From contig NC_061862.1 in assembly GCF_907164915.1 (NCBI RefSeq), positions 87,468,846 through 87,532,845 of the forward strand: 64,000 nucleotides of DNA, in the 5' to 3' direction. Each line of letters begins with the position of its first letter. Positions within the stretch are counted from its first letter, which is position 1. The position numbers and the translations under genes were made by a program. Origin of the DNA: Impatiens glandulifera (lineage: Eukaryota > Streptophyta > Magnoliopsida > Ericales > Balsaminaceae). Positions 58,522 through 64,000 of this stretch are shown here, one piece after another. The notes beneath the pieces are model-generated. The model had not been told where the DNA came from. It saw only the letters and a list, made by a program, of their open reading frames with translations, and ran no database searches.

Positions 58522-61297
58522 CTCCACCTTGATTTACAAGTTATCTCCGTCTTGTCTTCTATCGTTTTCTTTGTCAACAAGCAAAGTCCAATAGTTTCCA
58601 AATCCAGGAATCGTCATCATATCAGCTACATTGTCACCTTCTTGGTAACAACTTCTTTATTCTTGATTATGCTCCTCTCGATGTAAAACCTCACATCGAA
58701 CTTTAGCGTGGTAAACACCTTCGACAAGAGTAAATCGTGGGACCCTTAGGCCGCTTAAATCATCCACTATATCACATATAATGGGTTACATAATATTTTT
58801 GCAAATTAATATTTATAATCGAACAGATTACATAAACCTTCAAAAACATCATCATTATCAAAGATGGTACATACATATAAAATGTATCTTCACCAATGAT
58901 GGCAATACCTAAACTTAGGTATCTAGGGAGTGAAGAGAAAGTAGTTGAAGAAAATGAACTTTTTTTTCTAACACCTGCCATCGTCTTAATTCACATCTCT
59001 CTGTCTTTGTCTTGTTCTTATCTCTGGAATTTACAATCTGACTGATTACGTAAATCCTCAAGAACAACATCATCATGAAAGATGAAACATACATATGTAA
59101 TGTATCTTCACAAATTGTGGAAAAGCCTAATCATAGGTATCTAGGCAGTGAAGAGAAAGTAGTTGAAGAAACATATATTTTCTTCCTAACACTTGCCTTC
59201 GTCTTGATTCACCTCCCTCTCTCTGTCTTCTTCCTTTTTAAAATTAGATATATGTCAAAAATTGAGGACACCAAAAACGAACTTACATCGCCTACTCCTC
59301 AAAATAAGATACCAATAGAAAATCATGAAGACCCAAGACGAACTTCCATCGTATGCTTCTTCAAAATCAGATATTTATCGAAAACGAGGATACCCAAGAC
59401 GAACATACATCGTCTACTTCCTCAAAATAAGATATTGATCAAAGCCGAGAAGACCCAAGACGAACATCCATCGTCTATTTTTTCATAAACATATATCTGT
59501 TGAAAACTAAGGACATCCCAAACGAACATTTATCGTCTACTTCCTCAAAGTTAGATATTGATCGAAAGCCGAGAAGACCCAATACAAACTTATATCGTTT
59601 ACATAATTAGGTATCCAATGACATCTCTTTACTCAAGCTCAAGATCTAGCAAAAGAATTTTCCACTCATCTTGCCTTGAACTTTGCACACTCAACCAACT
59701 TGAACCGCATACTTCTCTAACTGTCTTCAATTATTTTCACCATACTTCATAGTTTCTTCGAAAGAAATCACGAATGTACTTCCATTTGAATTGATCGAGC
59801 CTATCATCTAGCCTTTTTTTCATGACTAGGAATCACATTCAAGGTCTTATTCATCTTCTCGCATCAGATGTCAATTCAATGATCTCAATCGCCTTCGAAT
59901 TGACTGAACCTCTCATCTAGTCCCTTTTTCATGACTAGGAATCTCATTCAAGGTCTCAATCCTCTTCTCAATAAGATGACAAATCAATCATCTCATTAAT
60001 CATAACTATGATCCACAATGCATGGATAACTAAGATAGAACAAAAGAAGTACCCAAATCATCACCTTTGAATTAACCGAGCCTCCCATCTAACCCTTTTT
60101 TCATGACTAGGAACTCACTCAAGGTCTTATTCATCTTCTCACATGAAAGATAATGTAATGATTTCTTCTTGGTTTGTTTGAGATTTGTTTCATGATGTCT
60201 CCACCTAAATTTGTAAGTGTCTTCCATTAGTTTTCCTCTTCTTGGTCTTTCATTCATATTGCGTGTTAACTAGCAATATGCTAATCCTTAATCATCCGTC
60301 AACTCAATGCAATTTAGCAATTTTGTCCTGAAGGATTGCCTTGTCAACACGTCGACGTGTACCATTCTTTTCTTCATCAATGGCTAATGATACATCTTCA
60401 CCAAGGTCATCCTGCTCCCCAACATTAGAAGAAATCTCAATGGTCCCATGACAATTCTCCCTCGGTAGTGTACATTTTTTATGACATATCTCCACCTTGA
60501 GTTGTGATTTCCCTTGAATCACTACTTGTGTCTCCATTGTGTGTGCTTTAGCTTGTCAAGCTTCACATCTTGACATAGCATAACATTATCTCCACCTTCT
60601 TCTAGCCAAACTCTATATCCTTTGACATTCTCTGAAAATTCAATAAAGAAGATTTATTTGCCGTTGGATCCAACTTCTCTTGCATTACCATGAGTTAAAG
60701 TTTTTTGCACCAAAAATTATTTTATAACCCAATTCTTGCAAGCCTTTGAGGCCAAGCCTCAAATGCTAGAACTTTGATATATTTTGAGTGACCTTGGAGA
60801 TAATAACTAAACATATTTGTGAGTTACCTTATTGAGAATACACATCTTTTTTTATTTACCCCTTCTATAACAACCAAAGTACATTGCTCACCGGCAATGG
60901 TCCATCTCTTGCCTTCCAAACTAACCTTTTATATTATGCTTCTTTAGTTTTAGGCAGTCTTTTATGAAGTATTTTTCCTCTTAACACCGGAAGCACTTCA
61001 CCTTTTCTTTAGTCTTCAACATAAACTTAGAAGTCTTATTGTTCTGCCTTCTTTCTTATGATGTTGTTTACCTCTTGCAAATATGTCTTCTCCATTATCT
61101 TCTTGTCTACAATCTACCCTCTTGGTTTGTTCCTTAGTAATCTTATTTCACCTCAAACCTGATAGTCATTCATACCAACAAGAACTACAACTTGGACATC
61201 TTTTGGAAATCTCCCTAGAACTTGTCAAGAACCCTTGAAGGTGCTTCCAAGCTCTTAACCTTCCTCTCATCTCGAATAACCTCTCTCTAATACCACT
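58522..61297 (-). pseudogene. Decayed copia Gag-Pol remnant
   Basis: Minus-strand pieces are recognisable but not continuous. A zinc-knuckle relic, VKCFRC then EEKYFIKDCLKLKKHN with a stop between, lies at about 60990-60930. FIEFSENVKGYRVWLEEGGD at about 60645-60580 matches the post-integrase stretch of copia Pol. LTRs excepted, most of 58522-60250 is unassignable; GTAGTTGAAG-type stretches at 58930 and 59160 are similar and repeated, as are several lines between 59280 and 59600. No RT or protease was found. Confidence 0.65.
59270..59600. repeat. Imperfect ~65-80-bp tandem units inside the copia remnant
   Basis: Units with variants of AAAATTAGATAT, TCGAAAACGAGGACACCCAA and GACGAACTTACATCGTCTAC recur about four times. 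The same AGATGTATCTTCACCAATG-type start is seen at 58870-58960 and again at 59090-59170. Confidence 0.6.
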
Positions 61298-61848
61298 TGT
61301 TGGGATACTAAGAGATGAAGTATCCCTTAATTCAAGAACAACAACAACATCAAATAATTACGGAAACGAAAGAAAGCAAACTAAACAAAGCATACACAAT
61401 AGTTATAGTGGTTCGACCAAAACAGACCTACATCCACTTTTGAAGCACAAGAGGCTCTCAACTTTATTAACAAGATTGTTATAGGAGTATTACAATAATT
61501 CTCTCATAATGAGTTCTCACGCACAACTCACAAGGAAGCGATGATCTCAAGGCAAAGACTTGACTTTCTAAAGTGCTCGACTGCACCTTTAAATAAGCCC
61601 CAATTAGGTCAATATTAATATCTTGTGCAAATCTCTCAAAGAGCTTCCAAAATATTCTTACCATATTTCCTAATTGTATTTCCATAATAAAAGATTTATT
61701 TTTCTTTTGTGTTAATCTTATTTCCTAATATCAAGATTATACACCAAAAAATATAGTTTCCATTTTGTTGAATATACCATTTCCTTGTACTAAGATTGTG
61801 TATCATAAATATACCATATTTGTAATATTTGTAAATTCATTCTTAACA
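61298..61848 (-). repeat. 5' LTR of the minus-strand copia element
   Basis: 551 bp and homologous to the left LTR with numerous small differences, so the insertion is older than the copia element at 3780. It ends at TCTTAACA before CAAAA. Confidence 0.87.
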
Positions 61849-61853
61849 CAAAA

Positions 61854-62111
61854 ATTGTCACCATCTACTTAAAGTTTTGTAATTAAATATATAAAAACTC
61901 TTATAATATTTATGTTGTAAAAAAAAATACTCTTCTAATATAATCTCAAGTAAAAAAAGTTATTATAAATTATTGAAACAATTACCTATTAATCTTAATT
62001 AGAATATTAAAATCCATTAATAGTATAATTAGAGGAAGTCAATAATATGAAAATTGGTGGTGAGCACATCAAATAGTATGATTTTCTAGAGAGTGTCTTG
62101 TATTTAACATC

Positions 62112-62166
<55 letters not shown>

Positions 62167-62917
62167 GTTTATTATTTCCATAATAAATAAGTATTTAATA
62201 AATAAATTTAAGTTGATTTATTTATAATTATTTTATAATATTTTGATATTCATGTTAATGTTAATTTGATTTATAAATGTAAATAAGTTATTACATTCTT
62301 TTTTTTTTAGAAAAAAGTTTTGGTGAATATTATCAACAAACACATTTTCTATCTTCTACTCTTTTTCTTTATTTATTTAATTTTTCTTTTTTCTTTTTTT
62401 TATATTTCTTTCTTGCAATTTTATTTTATTATTAACAAAAACTAGTTATAATTTTTTTTGGTTAAAAATTCAACTGATGTAATTTGAGAATTTAAAATAA
62501 TTATATATATAAATTTAATTTATTATAGTTATATACACTCACTTCTGTTTACTATATAATAAACTAAAATAATAATAAAAAACAGCATAACTTTATTATT
62601 GTTTCCCCTTAAATTAGACAGTGAAATTGAAATTAAACCTAGGTTGTTTGAAATTAAACATCTTAGAGGTGGTTTGGATTGAGGTTTTTTTAAGACTTAG
62701 AAAGAGAAAAAAAAAAAAATAATGGGGGATGATTTTGATGAGATGATAATTATTTTTGATAAAAAGACTTAAAGAGTATTGATATATATAAATAAAATAA
62801 AATAATAATAATTTAAAATAGAGTGTATTTTAGTATTTTCATTAATGATTTGAGTGATGGATAAAAGAGGATTGAAGTGATGTTTGATTTTGTATGAGTT
62901 TTTTTAAATGGTGCAAA

Positions 62918-63008
<91 letters not shown>

Positions 63009-64000
63009 ATATTGTATTTTTGTTGATAATTTAAATTATATTAATAATGTGTGCTCTATAATCTAATAATAAATTATTTATTATGTTTAATTCATTAAAA
63101 AAATATTAAAAATTATAATAATTAATATTTTAAAGAATAATATCCTAAGATAGTGTTTGGTACGTGATATAAATTATATATGGTATAAGTTATATAGAGG
63201 TATAAATTGTAACGAGACAAAAATAATATAGGGTAGTATAAGTTGTAATAGGTTAATGCTGTTTAATATGAATTATAAGAAATGATATAAGTTATATATG
63301 GTTTATAATTTTGTGTTTGGTATAGAGTATAAGAATGTAGTATAAGTTGTATAAATATTAATTTAAATTATTATTATTATTATTATTATTATTATTTATA
63401 ATTATTTATATTATAAATAATATTATTTATTATTATAAATTATTGTACTCTTATTATTTAATAATTAATGTAATTTTAATAAAAAAATTAATTATAATAT
63501 AAACAATAAATTATGTTTATTTAATTTAAATAATATTAATAATTATAATAAAATAAAATAAAATAAAAATAGTATTTATAATATAAATAAATATAAAAAA
63601 TAATAATTAATAAAATTATCTTTACATAAATAAATAAATATTTTGAAATATTTAAAAATATATATATATTAAAAATGATCATATATAATAATAATATTAA
63701 AACTAAATAAAATATATTTAATATATTATATAATAGTAAGTTATAAATTATATTAATAAAATATAGAATGAAAAATTAAAAATTAAATGATATAAGAATA
63801 ATGTTGTACATATGTGGATTAGTTACTATTTTATAACAAATGTGAGATATAAGTTATATAAGGATATAAATTTATACCAATAGTAGAAATGTAAAAAACA
63901 TACTATTAAAACATTATTGGTATAGTTTATACTATACCAATTAATACCCCTTTGTACATCTAACCAAACATTTTCTAACATTATATATATATATATATAT
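61854..64000. other. AT-rich right edge with microsatellites
   Basis: (TA)n tracts at 62113-62159, 62934-63000 (after a poly-A run at 62915-62935) and at the extreme right end, and an ATT trinucleotide run near 63370-63396. No gene evidence. The stretch 63150-63972 may be a MITE-type element. Confidence 0.5.
63150..63972. mobile_element. Possible MITE-like element with TGTTTGGT ends
   Basis: The left side reads GATAGTGTTTGGTACGTGAT and the right side, inverted, reads AATGTTTGGTTAGATGTAC. Both sides carry GGTATA(A/G)-rich subterminal sequence (GATATAAGTTATAT and its inverse). The interior is AT-rich with no ORF. Target duplication not resolved. Confidence 0.35.

Larger units (their letters stand above)
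57986..61848 (-). mobile_element. Copia-type LTR element, minus strand, internally deleted
   Basis: LTRs at 57986-58521 and 61298-61848 are clearly homologous. CAAAA flanks both ends (57981-57985 and 61849-61853), a 5-bp target-site duplication. On the minus strand the LTR runs TGTTGAGAATG or TGTTAAGAATG to ATCCCAACA. The 5' LTR (right) is followed by TGGTATTAGAG (61295 downward), a mutated initiator-Met primer-binding site. An AAGGTGGAG purine tract precedes the 3' LTR (left). The interior is only 2.8 kb and lacks RT. Confidence 0.87.

Overview
This is plant nuclear DNA. The evidence is GT-AG introns in genes of recognisable angiosperm families, a dense load of plant-type transposons, very AT-rich intergenic DNA and long (TA)n microsatellites. 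A eudicot is most likely. One repetitive ORF (28110-28829) resembles a family I remember from Lamiales genomes, but that is recollection and does not fix the species.

Only three host genes are convincing. (1) At 1-2370 (minus) is the 5' part of a DUF639-family gene; six exons can be assembled and the gene runs off the left edge. (2) At 46627-49239 (plus) is a complete three-exon group-A bZIP factor of the AREB3/DPBF3 type, from ABA signalling. (3) At 51036-56460 (minus) is a complete ubiquitin-conjugating enzyme E2 of the UBC22/UBE2S type, with two 5'-UTR introns and one GC-AG intron.

The rest is mostly transposable elements, nearly all dead. From left to right they are: a Ty1/copia element (3780-8661) with a truncated tandem partner and a duplicated 92-bp flank; a hAT transposon (9693-21434, 8-bp TSD) whose 5' intron holds a CACTA element (10086-18480); that CACTA carries exons of an SnRK2 kinase gene and is itself split by a Ty3/gypsy chromovirus (11054-16351, TSD GTATG). 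Next come a GC-richer LTR-like region with CTCGGTCCTA repeats (about 23950-26761), a minus-strand chimera of a gypsy LTR, RT-deleted pol remnants and an unrelated ORF (26762-28829), and a SIRE-like copia gag with a long LTR full of TTAGAC...GTCTAA palindromes (29790-33619). Then follow an inverted and tandem array of ~300-bp units around a 131-bp (TA)n tract (34230-36350), an ORF1-only LINE with its own TSD and 35-bp 5' monomers (36861-39295), a ~60-copy hexanucleotide array, and two copies of a ~1.4-kb sequence, the second lying directly upstream of the bZIP gene. A collapsed copia element with TSD CAAAA occupies 57986-61848. The right edge is AT-rich DNA with microsatellites and a MITE-like repeat.

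The three host genes show no functional linkage beyond position. All coordinates and splice junctions were read by eye. Family assignments come from recognised motifs, not from database searches.
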